Assembly: GCF_013426735.1 (NCBI RefSeq)
Contig: NZ_AP023272.1
Location: forward strand, 974,501 to 1,038,500
Direction of reading: 5' to 3'
DNA length: 64,000 nt
Origin: Agrobacterium vitis
Lineage (GTDB): Bacteria; Pseudomonadota; Alphaproteobacteria; Rhizobiales; Rhizobiaceae
The position numbers were made by a program, and so were the translations under genes. Below are positions 36,401 through 45,409 of the stretch, in pieces (the first letter of the stretch is position 1; each line of letters begins with the position of its first letter). The notes beneath the pieces are model-generated. The model had not been told where the DNA came from, ran no database searches, and was given only the letters and a program-made list of their open reading frames with translations.

Positions 36401-38165
36401 AACGCTTGCCAAAGACGCATCGGGCTATATCAATCTGGGCGCAGGTCAGGATGGTGTGATCTTCTCGGCATCCGGCAACACGGTGACGCTATCGGGCGTC
36501 GAAACTGTGACCGGGGGTGCGGGAGATGATACGGTCGAGTTTTCCGACGCGATAACGGCAACCACGATCAAGCTTGGAGCCGGCAACGATGTTCTGCAAA
36601 TGTCGGAACTGGGTGGCACCGTCACCGTTACCGGCGCGGAAGCCATCCTTGGCGATGTCGGCAGCGACGTCATCACCATTGGTGAACAGATTACGGATGG
36701 CTTTATCAATCTCAATGCTGGCAGTGACCGCCTGATCCTGTCTTCCGCCAACAATACGGTGACGGTGGAAAATATCGAAACGGTGACTGGCGGCTCGATG
36801 ATCGATGACATCACCTTGTCTGGCGTCTATACCGGCGGCACTCTGGATCTGGGCAGCGGCAATGACCTGCTGACGTTCGGCGAATCCGGAACCGTGACGA
36901 TCGCCAATGTCGAAACGGTGGTCGGGTCAACCGGCGACGATGTCCTGACTGTCAGCGGTTCGATCGGCGGGGCAACTCTTGATCTGGGGGATGGCCAGGA
37001 TACCCTGAGCTGGAGCGCGGGCCTGACGGCAACGGTTTCCAACGTTGAGACGGTCAATGGCGGCTCCAATGCCGACATCATCACGCTGGCCACGCAATGG
37101 ACCGGTGGATTTATCGATCTGGGCGATGGTTCCGACAAGCTGACGCTGGCCGACACAACCAATACGGTGACGGTGGCGAATGCGGAAACCATCATCGGTC
37201 AGTCCCTGGCGGACTATATCGCCATCAACAGCAGCACCTATAGCGGCTATATTTCGCTGGGCGGCGGCACGGACGAAGTAAAGCTGGCGTCCTCGACAAG
37301 CACGGTAACAATCGTCGGTGTGGAGACGGTCACGGGTGGATCCGGCGACGACAAGGTGACATTGGGTGCTCAGGTGTCGGGCATCGAACTCAACCTGGCC
37401 GACGGCAACGACGTGGTCACGCTCGGCAATTATTCCAATATGATCAGCCTCTATAATGTCGAATCCGTCACCGGCGGCAGCAATACCGATGTGGTCTATA
37501 TCAGGGACACGGAAATCTCCAACGGCCAGTATTTCTTGGGTACAGGCGCGGATTACCTGAACTTTGAGAAAGCCGCGACCGCGACCGTTTCCAGTGTCGA
37601 AACCCTGGTCGGTTCTGCCTATGACGATACGATCACCATTTCCGGCCAGTATACCGGCGTGACGATTGATCTGAGCGCGGGCTCGGACACGTTGACGCTC
37701 GGTTCCGCCTCGACGCTGACCACGGCCAATATCGAGTATATCACCGGCAGCACGGGGGCCGATTTGATCGTGCTGTCGGGCAGCACCAATACGACGGTGG
37801 ACCTGGGGTCTGGCAATGACACGATCTATATGAGCAGCGGCTCCGATACGGTAACGGGTGGGGCCGGTTCCGACCTCTTCACCTTCACCTCCACGGACAA
37901 ATCGAGCACGTCGAGCCCGGACAAGATCACCGACTTCGTCAACGGTGAAGACAAGCTGGTGTTCAACGGTCTGCTGCAGGGCACCTTCACTTATCTGGGG
38001 GCAGAGAAATTTTCGGTGACAGACCATACCCAGGCCTATTTCGTCAATGATACCGCAACACTCTATATCGACTTCGATGGTGACGCGGTGGCAGATATGC
38101 AGATGACCTTGTCCGGCAAGACCGCCGACAACATGTCGGCCAGCGACTTCCGCTGGAACTCATAA
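33486..38165 (+). CDS. Giant RTX-like beta-roll repeat protein, probable type I secretion substrate
   Basis: This 1559-residue, Gly/Asp/Thr-rich protein has no Cys that I can see and no Sec signal. From about residue 25 to 1440 it consists of about 30 repeats of roughly 46 residues. Each has the pattern TGGxIDLGxGxDxLTLGxxxxTVTVxNVETIxGGxGxDxI. The GxGxD elements resemble RTX calcium-binding turns, with NVET as a regular second landmark. The last about 120 residues change to GSDLFTFTSTDKSS...DKITDFVNGEDKLVF...LYIDFDGDAVADM, like C-terminal secretion regions of RTX proteins. The start may be the ATG at 33486 or a GTG at 33546 (MATSNKTTTV, GGGGAT upstream). A type I exporter lies 8.7 kb downstream. 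An adhesin or surface-layer role is inference. Confidence 0.85.
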   Translation: MSTKRFVADLRRQLPQWGFAVATSNKTTTVSSLDGLTGTSATDIILLTDQVSGANLDLGGGNDKLILGNFDNDVTLSNVESVLGGTGADSIFYDTKATSGYIDLGAGIDSLTFSDLGVTATILNVETIVAGQGNDYLTMSAQALGTYIDLGTGSDRVILGKFDNSLTLIDVETVTGSTKSDIVIMENKSGDQTRRVDLGSGNDSVSLGDGGGTVYVSNTETIVAGSGDDRIQLNSKASNFSIDAGEGDDTVVLSNYTNKLTISGAESIVGSSGSDHVTIGSAFTGGYVSLNGGNDTLVLGNYTNSVSVYGVETIYGGSGSDFIYMQEAKSGGLIDLGAGEDTLVFNEDGGTVTLKNVENIIGSETKDYIIFKTQITGGLIDLDDDGDRVTLGKYNNNVTFANVETITGDSSSDIITLTTELTKGTINLSTGMDSLTLADGSNTINISGVETLIGGDGEDTISFSVASTGGEIDLKGGDDTLTLTGSGRTLTISNVETILGSSASEQILYKTLLTGNLISLGSGSDKLTMGDFDNTVSIAGIETIVGGIKTDEVYITSAITGSLIDLGTGIDTVTIMKGGTITARNIESIIGDDGIDVVKFDRAAQDVYLDLGAGNDSVTFGNFNNTAMILNVETINAGTSSDVITLGTDISAGTIDLGKGLDQLTLSDEGGTLTAANIETIFGGAADDVVTVSGTVTIGTIDLKAGDDTLTIGGSATVTVQNVETLVGGAGTQKIILASGFKGSIDLADGVDTIIMADVDDADTTATKNLITVSNVETITGGSGSDTVVIGTVGGATMIDLGDGIDTLKFQDNGGSVTAANVETIIGGTGDEVIRFNATVTGVNIDLGDGNDTVIFGNYANTAILANVESISGGTGSDDITLASGTTGMSLNLGNGLDSLTLAAEGGTLTVSSIETIIGSKVDDIISLSAYMTGGEISLGAGNDQFIIGDVGGTATVSGVETVTGGVAADVITLAKDASGYINLGAGQDGVIFSASGNTVTLSGVETVTGGAGDDTVEFSDAITATTIKLGAGNDVLQMSELGGTVTVTGAEAILGDVGSDVITIGEQITDGFINLNAGSDRLILSSANNTVTVENIETVTGGSMIDDITLSGVYTGGTLDLGSGNDLLTFGESGTVTIANVETVVGSTGDDVLTVSGSIGGATLDLGDGQDTLSWSAGLTATVSNVETVNGGSNADIITLATQWTGGFIDLGDGSDKLTLADTTNTVTVANAETIIGQSLADYIAINSSTYSGYISLGGGTDEVKLASSTSTVTIVGVETVTGGSGDDKVTLGAQVSGIELNLADGNDVVTLGNYSNMISLYNVESVTGGSNTDVVYIRDTEISNGQYFLGTGADYLNFEKAATATVSSVETLVGSAYDDTITISGQYTGVTIDLSAGSDTLTLGSASTLTTANIEYITGSTGADLIVLSGSTNTTVDLGSGNDTIYMSSGSDTVTGGAGSDLFTFTSTDKSSTSSPDKITDFVNGEDKLVFNGLLQGTFTYLGAEKFSVTDHTQAYFVNDTATLYIDFDGDAVADMQMTLSGKTADNMSASDFRWNS

Positions 38166-38174
38166 GGCAGTGCT

Positions 38175-38205
38175 CCCGGCCCTGGGTTTCTTGACCTGGG
38201 CCGGG
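38175..38205 (+). terminator. Hairpin after the repeat-protein gene
   Basis: The exact arms CCCGGCCC and GGGCCGGG, separated by 15 bases, lie nine bases after the stop at 38165. A second, weaker inverted repeat (CGAAAAC...GTTTTCG, 38237-38259) follows. There is no clear T-run, so termination may be partial and let some transcription reach the DUF6165 gene. Confidence 0.5.
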
Positions 38206-38303
38206 CAACTGTCTGTGTACGAGCACTGCACGGCATCGAAAACCGGTTCCCTGTTTTCGGTTCGGTGTTGTATCGTGGCATTTCCACGAATCGGAGACCT
38301 GCA

Positions 38304-38693
38304 ATGATTGAAGTTCCGGTGTCCTGGGGTGAGCTGATCGACAAGATCACCATTCTCCAGATCAAGGCAGAGCGGATCACGGATGAGGCCAAGCGCACCA
38401 ATGTCGAGCGCGAGTTGTCCCTGCTCAATGAACGGCTGAAGCCGGTGGCCGGTCATCAGGGTGTCATCGCCATCAGCCGTGATCTTCTTGCTGTCAATAC
38501 GGCGCTCTGGGAGATTGAGGACGATATTCGCGATTGCGAGCGCGACGGTGATTTCGGTCCGCGTTTCGTGTCTCTCGCTCGTTCGGTCTATGTCACCAAT
38601 GACCGGCGCGCCGAGTTGAAGCGGCAGATCAACATTGAACTTGGCTCTGACATCATCGAGGAAAAGTCCTACAAGCCCTATGCTGCGGCCTGA
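38304..38693 (+). CDS. DUF6165 family small protein
   Basis: The 129-residue cytoplasmic protein starts MIEVPVSWGELIDKITILQI at the ATG at 38304, which has CGGAGA upstream. The frame open from 38265 has no ribosome site. It is mostly helical and charged (KAERITDEAKRTNVERELSLLNERL), with a probable coiled coil over residues 20-45, and a conserved-looking DLLAVNTALWEIEDDIRDCE. I recognise the family as DUF6165, without known function. It lies between the repeat protein and the TPR-glycosyltransferase gene, both on the same strand, which suggests a role in the same process. I cannot assign a reaction. Confidence 0.75.
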   Translation: MIEVPVSWGELIDKITILQIKAERITDEAKRTNVERELSLLNERLKPVAGHQGVIAISRDLLAVNTALWEIEDDIRDCERDGDFGPRFVSLARSVYVTNDRRAELKRQINIELGSDIIEEKSYKPYAAA

Positions 38694-38873
38694 TTGATGG
38701 TGGCATGGGTCTTTGATTCATGTTTGGGACTCTTTGACCTTTAGGCGAGGATGCATGAGCATGTTTTCGCCTTGATATGAAATGGCCGACGCGCCGATTT
38801 TGGGTAAACAGGGCCATGATGGTTCGGTGTTCCTGGCCTTGGATCTGGCCCATGGATGAAAGAAGAGCGCGTT

Positions 38874-41800
38874 ATGACGACGCATGAGGTTTCGCAGTGC
38901 CGTTCGCTGTTGGCGCAGGGGCGCGTGGCTGAGGCCTTGCAGGGCTTGACGGCGCTTTTCGAGGCCCATCCAGATCATGCCGAGACCGCTCATTACTATG
39001 CGCTCGCCCTTCATCTTTCCGGCCGTTCTCGTGAGGCCATTCCCGCTTTCGAACATGCTTTGCAACTTGCGCCGGACCAGTCCGGCCTGCTGCAAAATAT
39101 GGTTCTTCCGTTGGTTGCAGTGGGTGACCACCAGCGCGCCATCGATATCGGCGCTCGCGCTGTGACGCTTGACGGTAAAGCCGTTGGCGCATGGTCCAAT
39201 CTGGTTCTGGCCCTGACATCGGCAAAACGATGGGATGAAGCCCTGAATGCGGCTCGGCAGGGTCTGGCGCTTGACAACAATGAGCCGTCTCTGCTGGCTC
39301 AGATGGGTGTCATCCTGCTGGAGCTTGGCGACAGTGCGGGAGCCGAAATCCATTTGCGCCGGGCGCTGGAGCTGAAGCCGGATGCCGAAGCTTTCTATAA
39401 TCTCGGCGTACTGCTGCATGGATTGCAACGCGATCCCGAGGCCTGTGACAGCTATACAAAGGCGCTGACGCTTGATCCCTCGCATCGACGCGCCGCCAAT
39501 AATCTGGCGGCAAGCCTGCGCATTCTGGGCAATTTGAAGGGCGCGGACCGGATTCTCAAGCAATTGATCGGCAGCGGCGATGCCCCCGTTCACCGCTTCA
39601 ACCGCGCCTGCCTGCAATTGCTGGACGGCCAGTGGAGCGAGGCCTGGGCCGATTACGAGTTGCGCGATCAGGCCACCGGGAGTTCCACCTCGCCCTTGCT
39701 GATGCAGGGGCCGCGCTGGCAGGGCGAAGCGCTGCAAGACCAGACGCTGCTGGTGTTTCATGAGCAGGGATTGGGCGACACAATCCAGTTTATCCGGTTT
39801 TTGCCGCGCATTGCGGACCGGGTCGGGCATGTGGTTTTCGTCTGCCAACCGCAACTCTACCGTCTGCTAAGCCTTTCCGAATTTTTCGCGATTCCGTCCA
39901 TCACGCTCTTGCCTGATGGTGCGGATCTGCCCGCTTACGCGGCCTGGGTGCCGCTATTGTCGCTACCGGGTCTCATCAACCTCGTGCCAGAGGCGACAGG
40001 CCAGCGCGTTCCCTATCTCACACTGGAAAAACAGCTTTTCGAGCGCTGGCGCGACTGGCTTGGCGAGTTTTCTCCAAGCCAGGGGCAAGAGCAGGCGACG
40101 AAACGGTTTCGCATCGGTCTGTCCTGGCAGGGCAATCCAAAGGCCTATGGTGAGCCGGGCCGCTCACTGCCGCTGGAACTCTTCCAGCCGCTTGCCGAAT
40201 TCTCAGATGAAATTGACATCATTTCCCTGCAAAAGGGGGTAGGAGCCGATCAGCAAGCGCCGGAGGGATTGGCGCTGCACCCCGCTCCGGGTCTGGATGA
40301 CGGTCCCGATGCCTTTGTCGATACCGCAGCTTTGATGGCGTCGCTGGATCTGGTCATCACCTCAGATACGGCCCTTGCCCATCTTGCGGGCGCATTGGGC
40401 AGGCCGGTCTGGCTGTTGCTGAAGAAAGCCCCGGACTGGCGCTGGGGCATGGATGGCATTCTGACCGACTGGTACCCGACCATGCGGCTGTTTCGCCAGA
40501 TGGAGGCGGGGCAATGGCAACCGGTTCTTCAGGACGTGGCGCATGAGTTGAAAGTGCTGCTGTTTGCTGGCCGCGCCACGGATGATGCGCCGGCTGAGGC
40601 CGCTGACGGATTGAACGAGGCGATCAAGCGCCATCAGGGCCGCGATTATGGCCGGGCCGTGCAGCTTTACCGGCATGTGCTGACGCAGGATTTTCAAAGA
40701 GAGCGGGTGCTCAATCTGCTTGGCATGGCGTGCCTGGAAGCAGGGGAACGCTCATCGGTGGCAGGGCGGCAGGCCATTCCCTTTTGCGCCCGCGCGGTGG
40801 CGATCCGCCCCTCGCTTGGCGATCACTGGAGCAATTTCGCCATTGCGCTCGATGCTGCGGGGCTTGTGACCGATGGGATGCGGGCGCTGCGCCACGGGCT
40901 GCTCTACGATACCGGTCACGCAGCGTGCCTTTTGGCGCTGGCCCGGCGCGAAACCGCATTGGGCGAAGCCGAAACTGCCTTGCGTCGTGCAGGCGAGGTG
41001 CTGAAGGCCCAGCCGCGCTCAGGCCATGCCCTGTCGGTTTATGCGGCGGCGGCGCTGGCGCTTGGCCGGTTCAACGTGGCGGAGGAGGCTCTGCGACGCG
41101 CCTGCCGGATCGAGCCGGAACTGGCCTCGCATCACGTACAACTGGGTGCGGTTCTGCTGAAAGCCAAGCAGCCGCAGGCAGCCGCCCGCGCCTGGGAAAA
41201 GGCTTTGACGCTTGACCCCGCCAATGCCGATGCCTGGAGCAATCTGGGTGTGGCGGAGCGCAACCACGGCTATGCCGATCTGGCCTGCTGGATCCAGAGA
41301 CAGGGCGCGATTGCCAAGCCCGGCCATGCCGAATCCTGGAGCAATCTTGGCATCAGCCTGATGGATACCGGCCGCGAGGACGAGGCGATACTGGCTTTTG
41401 GCAAGGCGATCGAGGCCCGTCCCGGCTATGCCGATGCGGAAATGGCGCTGGGCATGTGTTTGCTGAACGAGGGCGATTATGCCCGTGGCCTGCCGCTTTA
41501 CGAGCGTCGCTTCCTGGTGGAAATCCTCGGCATAGACCGCACCCGCGTCCGGCTACCGGTCTGGCAGGGGGAGGATCTGGCGGGCAAGTCCATTCTGGTT
41601 CTCGCCGAACAGGGCTTTGGCGATGCTTTCCAGTTCGTCCGCTATGTGGCGCTGTTGAAGGAAAAAGGCGCGGCCAAGGTGATGATTGGCTGCCGTCGCA
41701 AGATTGCCACGCTGCTGCAAACCGTGCCGGGAGTGGATGGCGTTGTCTGCGAAAGCGATCCTGTCCCGCCGCTCGATTACCACGTATTCATGATGAGCTT

Positions 41801-43901
41801 GCCGCTGCTTTGCGGCACAGTCGTCGAGACGATCCCGGCTTTTCCCGCCTATCTGTTTGCCGATCCGCTTCGCGTGCGACGTTGGGCAGGCTGGCTTGCG
41901 GCAAAGCCGGGCTTGCGGGTTGGCCTTGTCTGGCAGGGCAATCCTGATCCGCAGGTCGATAAGGGCCGCAGCTTTCCCTTGCAGGTGTTGGCGCCGCTTG
42001 CCGCCATTGACGGTGTGCGCCTGATCGCCTTGCAAAAGGGGACGGGCGAAGAACAGCTGGATATGGTGGATTTTGCTGTCGAGCGCCCCCCAGAGGATTT
42101 CGACAGCGGGGCCGATGCCTTTGCCGATACGGCAGCGATGATCATGAATCTCGATCTCGTCATCACCTCCGATACCGCTGTTGCGCATCTGGCTGGCGCG
42201 CTTGGCCGCCCGACCTGGGTGATCCTCAAATCCCATGCCGAGTGGCGCTGGCTGCGCGGTCGTAGCGATAGCCCCTGGTATCCGACAAGCCGCGTGTTTC
42301 GCCGGGTGGCCGATGAGGTCGAAGCGGAACCCTTTGCCGGTGTCGTCTCTCGCGTAGCCGAGGCGCTTGGCAGGCTGGTCGAGGGTGACAGGGCGCAACT
42401 GTTTGAAGCCGCCGAGCCTGTGGTTGCCGTTCCGGCCCAGCCGGGTCCGCAGCAACGATTGGCCGCCGCCATCCGCACCCATATGGCCGGAAATGTCACT
42501 GCCGCCGAGGCGACCTATGCGGCGCTGCTGCATGAGGACGAAACACGGGCCGAGGCGCTGCATATGCTGGGCGGGCTGGCGGTAGAGCGCCTGCATTATC
42601 ATCGCGGCTATGTCCTGCTGCGGGGGGCGGCGGCACTTGGCCTTGCAACGCCGACCTTCCAGACCAATTATGCCATAGCCCTTCGCCACGTCGGCAAGCA
42701 GGATGAGGCCGAGGCCTGCCTGCGCCAAAGCCTGGAGACCAGCCCCAGCGCCGAAGCCTATATGACCCTCGGCAATCTTTTGCGCGACACGGACCGCTAT
42801 GGGCAGGCGCTGGAGGCTTACCGCGCCTCCATCCAGCTTCGCCCGGATCTGTCCAAGGCCCATCGCGGGCTTGGCAATGCATTGCGCGAAATGGGCCGGG
42901 TTGAGGAGGCAATCGCCAGTCTGGATCGGGCACTGGATCTCCTGCCTGGTGATGTCGAAACCCTGATCGACCGGGCGCATGCGCATCTGATGGCGGGCAA
43001 TCTGCCGCAGGGTTTTCGCGATTATGAGACGCGCTGGCAGGGTGCCGAAATGGTGGCGCGCTCGCTGCCCATGCCGCGCTGGACTGGCGAGGCCCTGCCG
43101 GACAAGGTACTGCTGATCCACGGCGAACAGGGGTTGGGCGACCAGATCCAGTTTGCCCGTTTCGTGCGCCAAGCCGCTCTCAAGGTCGGTCATGTCATTC
43201 TGGAATTGCGTGAACCGCTGATCGGCCTGTTTTCAACGCTGGTGGTGGAAAGGCACAACATTACTCTGCGCCGCCAGGGTGTCGATGCCATTGACGATGC
43301 CGATGTCGAGGCACCGATCATGAGCCTGCCGCTGATTTTTGCAACCACGCTGGAAACTTTGCCTGGTCCTGCCAATTTCCGGCCCGATCCTCGCCGGGTG
43401 GCAGACTGGGAAGCGCGGTTTGCGCATCGTGACGCTTTGCGGGTCGGGCTGGTCTGGCAGGGCAATCCGGTCGCCCGCGCCGACAAGGGCCGCTCGCCGC
43501 CTCTGAAAGAGCTGGAGCCGCTGTTTGCTGTCGAGGGCGCGCATTTCATCAGCCTGCAATTCAAGGACGGGCTGGAACAGATGGCAGGTCTGGACTTTGC
43601 CAAGGCCATGCAGGCACCGGGGGCGGAGCTTGGCGATTTCGGCGAGACGGCGGCAGCGATTGCTGCGCTTGATCTGGTGATTTCCTCCTGCACCTCCACG
43701 CTGCATCTGGCAGCATCGCTGGGCGTGCCGTGTTTTGCGCTGCTGAAATACGGTGCGGATTGGCGCTGGATGACCGGTCGAGACGATAGCCCCTGGTATC
43801 CGGGCCTGAAACTGTTTCGCCAACCGCAACCAGGCGATTGGGCAAGTGTGGCCAAGGCGGTGACTGACGACCTCAAGCGGCTGGTGGAGCGTAAGCCATG
43901 A
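38874..43901 (+). CDS. Giant protein with three TPR plus GT9/GT41-like glycosyltransferase modules
   Basis: The 1675-residue cytoplasmic protein contains three copies of a unit made of TPR helices followed by a GT-B-like domain. In each domain, an EQGxGDxxQFxR box (about residues 296, 911, 1417) is followed by a WQGNP...KGRSxPL-type box. A DLVI(T/S)SxTxxxHLAxxLGxP box leads to DWRW/EWRW (about 520, 1123, 1628) and (D)xWYP. These resemble heptosyltransferase- or OGT-like folds often annotated as TPR/GT9 proteins. I prefer the ATG at 38874 (GAAGAG six bases upstream) to 38856. The next gene overlaps by ATGA and has one more module. Transfer of sugar to the neighbouring repeat protein is inference. 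Confidence 0.85.
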   Translation: MTTHEVSQCRSLLAQGRVAEALQGLTALFEAHPDHAETAHYYALALHLSGRSREAIPAFEHALQLAPDQSGLLQNMVLPLVAVGDHQRAIDIGARAVTLDGKAVGAWSNLVLALTSAKRWDEALNAARQGLALDNNEPSLLAQMGVILLELGDSAGAEIHLRRALELKPDAEAFYNLGVLLHGLQRDPEACDSYTKALTLDPSHRRAANNLAASLRILGNLKGADRILKQLIGSGDAPVHRFNRACLQLLDGQWSEAWADYELRDQATGSSTSPLLMQGPRWQGEALQDQTLLVFHEQGLGDTIQFIRFLPRIADRVGHVVFVCQPQLYRLLSLSEFFAIPSITLLPDGADLPAYAAWVPLLSLPGLINLVPEATGQRVPYLTLEKQLFERWRDWLGEFSPSQGQEQATKRFRIGLSWQGNPKAYGEPGRSLPLELFQPLAEFSDEIDIISLQKGVGADQQAPEGLALHPAPGLDDGPDAFVDTAALMASLDLVITSDTALAHLAGALGRPVWLLLKKAPDWRWGMDGILTDWYPTMRLFRQMEAGQWQPVLQDVAHELKVLLFAGRATDDAPAEAADGLNEAIKRHQGRDYGRAVQLYRHVLTQDFQRERVLNLLGMACLEAGERSSVAGRQAIPFCARAVAIRPSLGDHWSNFAIALDAAGLVTDGMRALRHGLLYDTGHAACLLALARRETALGEAETALRRAGEVLKAQPRSGHALSVYAAAALALGRFNVAEEALRRACRIEPELASHHVQLGAVLLKAKQPQAAARAWEKALTLDPANADAWSNLGVAERNHGYADLACWIQRQGAIAKPGHAESWSNLGISLMDTGREDEAILAFGKAIEARPGYADAEMALGMCLLNEGDYARGLPLYERRFLVEILGIDRTRVRLPVWQGEDLAGKSILVLAEQGFGDAFQFVRYVALLKEKGAAKVMIGCRRKIATLLQTVPGVDGVVCESDPVPPLDYHVFMMSLPLLCGTVVETIPAFPAYLFADPLRVRRWAGWLAAKPGLRVGLVWQGNPDPQVDKGRSFPLQVLAPLAAIDGVRLIALQKGTGEEQLDMVDFAVERPPEDFDSGADAFADTAAMIMNLDLVITSDTAVAHLAGALGRPTWVILKSHAEWRWLRGRSDSPWYPTSRVFRRVADEVEAEPFAGVVSRVAEALGRLVEGDRAQLFEAAEPVVAVPAQPGPQQRLAAAIRTHMAGNVTAAEATYAALLHEDETRAEALHMLGGLAVERLHYHRGYVLLRGAAALGLATPTFQTNYAIALRHVGKQDEAEACLRQSLETSPSAEAYMTLGNLLRDTDRYGQALEAYRASIQLRPDLSKAHRGLGNALREMGRVEEAIASLDRALDLLPGDVETLIDRAHAHLMAGNLPQGFRDYETRWQGAEMVARSLPMPRWTGEALPDKVLLIHGEQGLGDQIQFARFVRQAALKVGHVILELREPLIGLFSTLVVERHNITLRRQGVDAIDDADVEAPIMSLPLIFATTLETLPGPANFRPDPRRVADWEARFAHRDALRVGLVWQGNPVARADKGRSPPLKELEPLFAVEGAHFISLQFKDGLEQMAGLDFAKAMQAPGAELGDFGETAAAIAALDLVISSCTSTLHLAASLGVPCFALLKYGADWRWMTGRDDSPWYPGLKLFRQPQPGDWASVAKAVTDDLKRLVERKP

Positions 43902-45409
43902 CGAACCAAACTGCGTCGGGCGAAAAGCTGATCCAGGCCTTTCAGCTGCACAAGGCCGGCATGCTGGACGAGGCGATTGCCCATTACCGTGCCATTATCG
44001 AGGAAGAACCTGACCAGGTCGATGCGCTCAGACTGCTGGCCTCAGCGGAGCGCTCGCGTGGCGATCTGGCGCAATCACTGTCGCTTTATGCCAGGGCGCT
44101 CAGACTTGCGCCTGAGGAAAGCGATATCTGGTACAATCTCGGCAATGCGCTTGGTGAGGCCGGGCGCAAGCCGGATGCACTGGAAGCTTATCAACGCGCC
44201 GCGCAATTGGCACCTGACAATGCCGCCTGTCACGCCAATATCGGCGTAACGCATGCCGATCTCGATGATTATCCGGCAGCGATTACCGCTTATCGGCAAG
44301 CGCTGGCACTCGATCCGCAAAACCGCATAGCGCTCCACAATCTCGGCAATGCGCTGTCCGAATTGGGCGAGGCGGAAGCGGCGATGGCGCTGCTGTCCAA
44401 GGCGCTGGAAATCTATCCCACCTCGGCCGAGGCTCATTACAACCTTGGCCTCAACCTGCTGCGGCTTTTCGATTATACCACTGGTTTTGCCGAGTATGAA
44501 TGGCGCTGGCAGGCCGAAGGCTTTCCGGGAGAGGCACGTCATACTGAGATCGCCGATTGGAACGGGCGACCGTTTCAAGGCAAACGCCTGCTGGTCCATG
44601 CGGAACAGGGACTTGGCGACACGATCCAGTTCGTCAAGCTGTTACCCCTGGTCAAATCGCTTGGCGGCGAGGTGATCCTGCAAGTGCCAAACAAGCTGGT
44701 CGGGCTTCTGGCGGATGTTCCAGGTGCTGATCGGGTACAGGCAGAGAACCCGCCAGCAGGGACCATCGATTTTCAGGTGCCGTTGCTTGGTCTGCCGCAT
44801 CGGCTGAAATTGACGCTGGGCAGCGTGCCGAAAGCCCGTGCCTATTTGCAGCCACAGGCGGAGCGGGTTTCGCTGTGGCGTGAACGGCTGAATTTGAAGC
44901 AAGGCGAGAAAGCCCTGGGCTTTGTCTGGCGCGGCAATCCGCTGTCACCAGCGGAAAAAGGTCGCAGCCTTGCCGGTCCCGAACAGCTGTCGCGCTTTGC
45001 GAGCCTTGGCGGTACACGGCTGATCGCCCTGCAAAAACTTGACGATGCAGCATTGGAACCCGCCGATACGCCGTCAGGTTATAAAGTGGCGGGCCTGTCC
45101 TTCACGCTGGAACACCCAGGCCCGGATTTTGATGCCGGAGCGGATGCTTTTCTCGACACGGCGGCCATCCTCACCCAGCTTTCGGCCTTCATTTCGGTCT
45201 GCACCGCGCCGTTGCATCTGGCCGGTAGCCTTGGCGTACCGACCATCGGCCTTTTGAAGAAAGTGCCGGACTGGCGTTGGGGTTCTGAGGGCGCCACCAC
45301 GCCCTGGTATCCGTCCTTGCAGCTTTGCCGCCAAACCGAGGCGGGGGATTTTACCGCCCCGATTGCACAGGCGGTGTCGCTTGCTGACGCGATTACTGAT
45401 AGGTCCTAA
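43898..45409 (+). CDS. TPR plus glycosyltransferase-domain protein, single module
   Basis: The 503-residue protein is one further copy of the unit repeated in the preceding gene, with which it overlaps by four bases (ATGA). Residues about 5-190 form TPR helices (AGMLDEAIAHYRAIIEEEPD, SDIWYNLGNALGEAGRKPDA, IALHNLGNALSELGEAEAAM). The transferase part has HAEQGLGDTIQFVKLLP, FVWRGNPLSPAEKGRSLAG, ISVCTAPLHLAGSLGVPTIG and KKVPDWRWGSEG. The third box here has SVCTA instead of TSDTA. Its 3' end overlaps the convergent GT4 gene by 17 bases. Like its partner, it is probably a cytoplasmic sugar transferase or a regulator of one. Confidence 0.85.
   Translation: MTNQTASGEKLIQAFQLHKAGMLDEAIAHYRAIIEEEPDQVDALRLLASAERSRGDLAQSLSLYARALRLAPEESDIWYNLGNALGEAGRKPDALEAYQRAAQLAPDNAACHANIGVTHADLDDYPAAITAYRQALALDPQNRIALHNLGNALSELGEAEAAMALLSKALEIYPTSAEAHYNLGLNLLRLFDYTTGFAEYEWRWQAEGFPGEARHTEIADWNGRPFQGKRLLVHAEQGLGDTIQFVKLLPLVKSLGGEVILQVPNKLVGLLADVPGADRVQAENPPAGTIDFQVPLLGLPHRLKLTLGSVPKARAYLQPQAERVSLWRERLNLKQGEKALGFVWRGNPLSPAEKGRSLAGPEQLSRFASLGGTRLIALQKLDDAALEPADTPSGYKVAGLSFTLEHPGPDFDAGADAFLDTAAILTQLSAFISVCTAPLHLAGSLGVPTIGLLKKVPDWRWGSEGATTPWYPSLQLCRQTEAGDFTAPIAQAVSLADAITDRS

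Noticed and set aside
33600..37800. Regularly spaced repeats that could suggest a CRISPR array
   Set aside because: The period is about 138 bases in frame, the copies are strongly diverged, and they encode one continuous protein.
36927..38027. Minus-strand frames opposite the giant repeat gene
   Set aside because: They mirror the periodic codons of the repeats and look repetitive for that reason only.
41553..43193. A 546-codon minus-strand frame opposite the three-module TPR-GT gene
   Set aside because: The plus-strand frame carries repeated, ordered motifs. The antisense frame is a by-product of codon bias.
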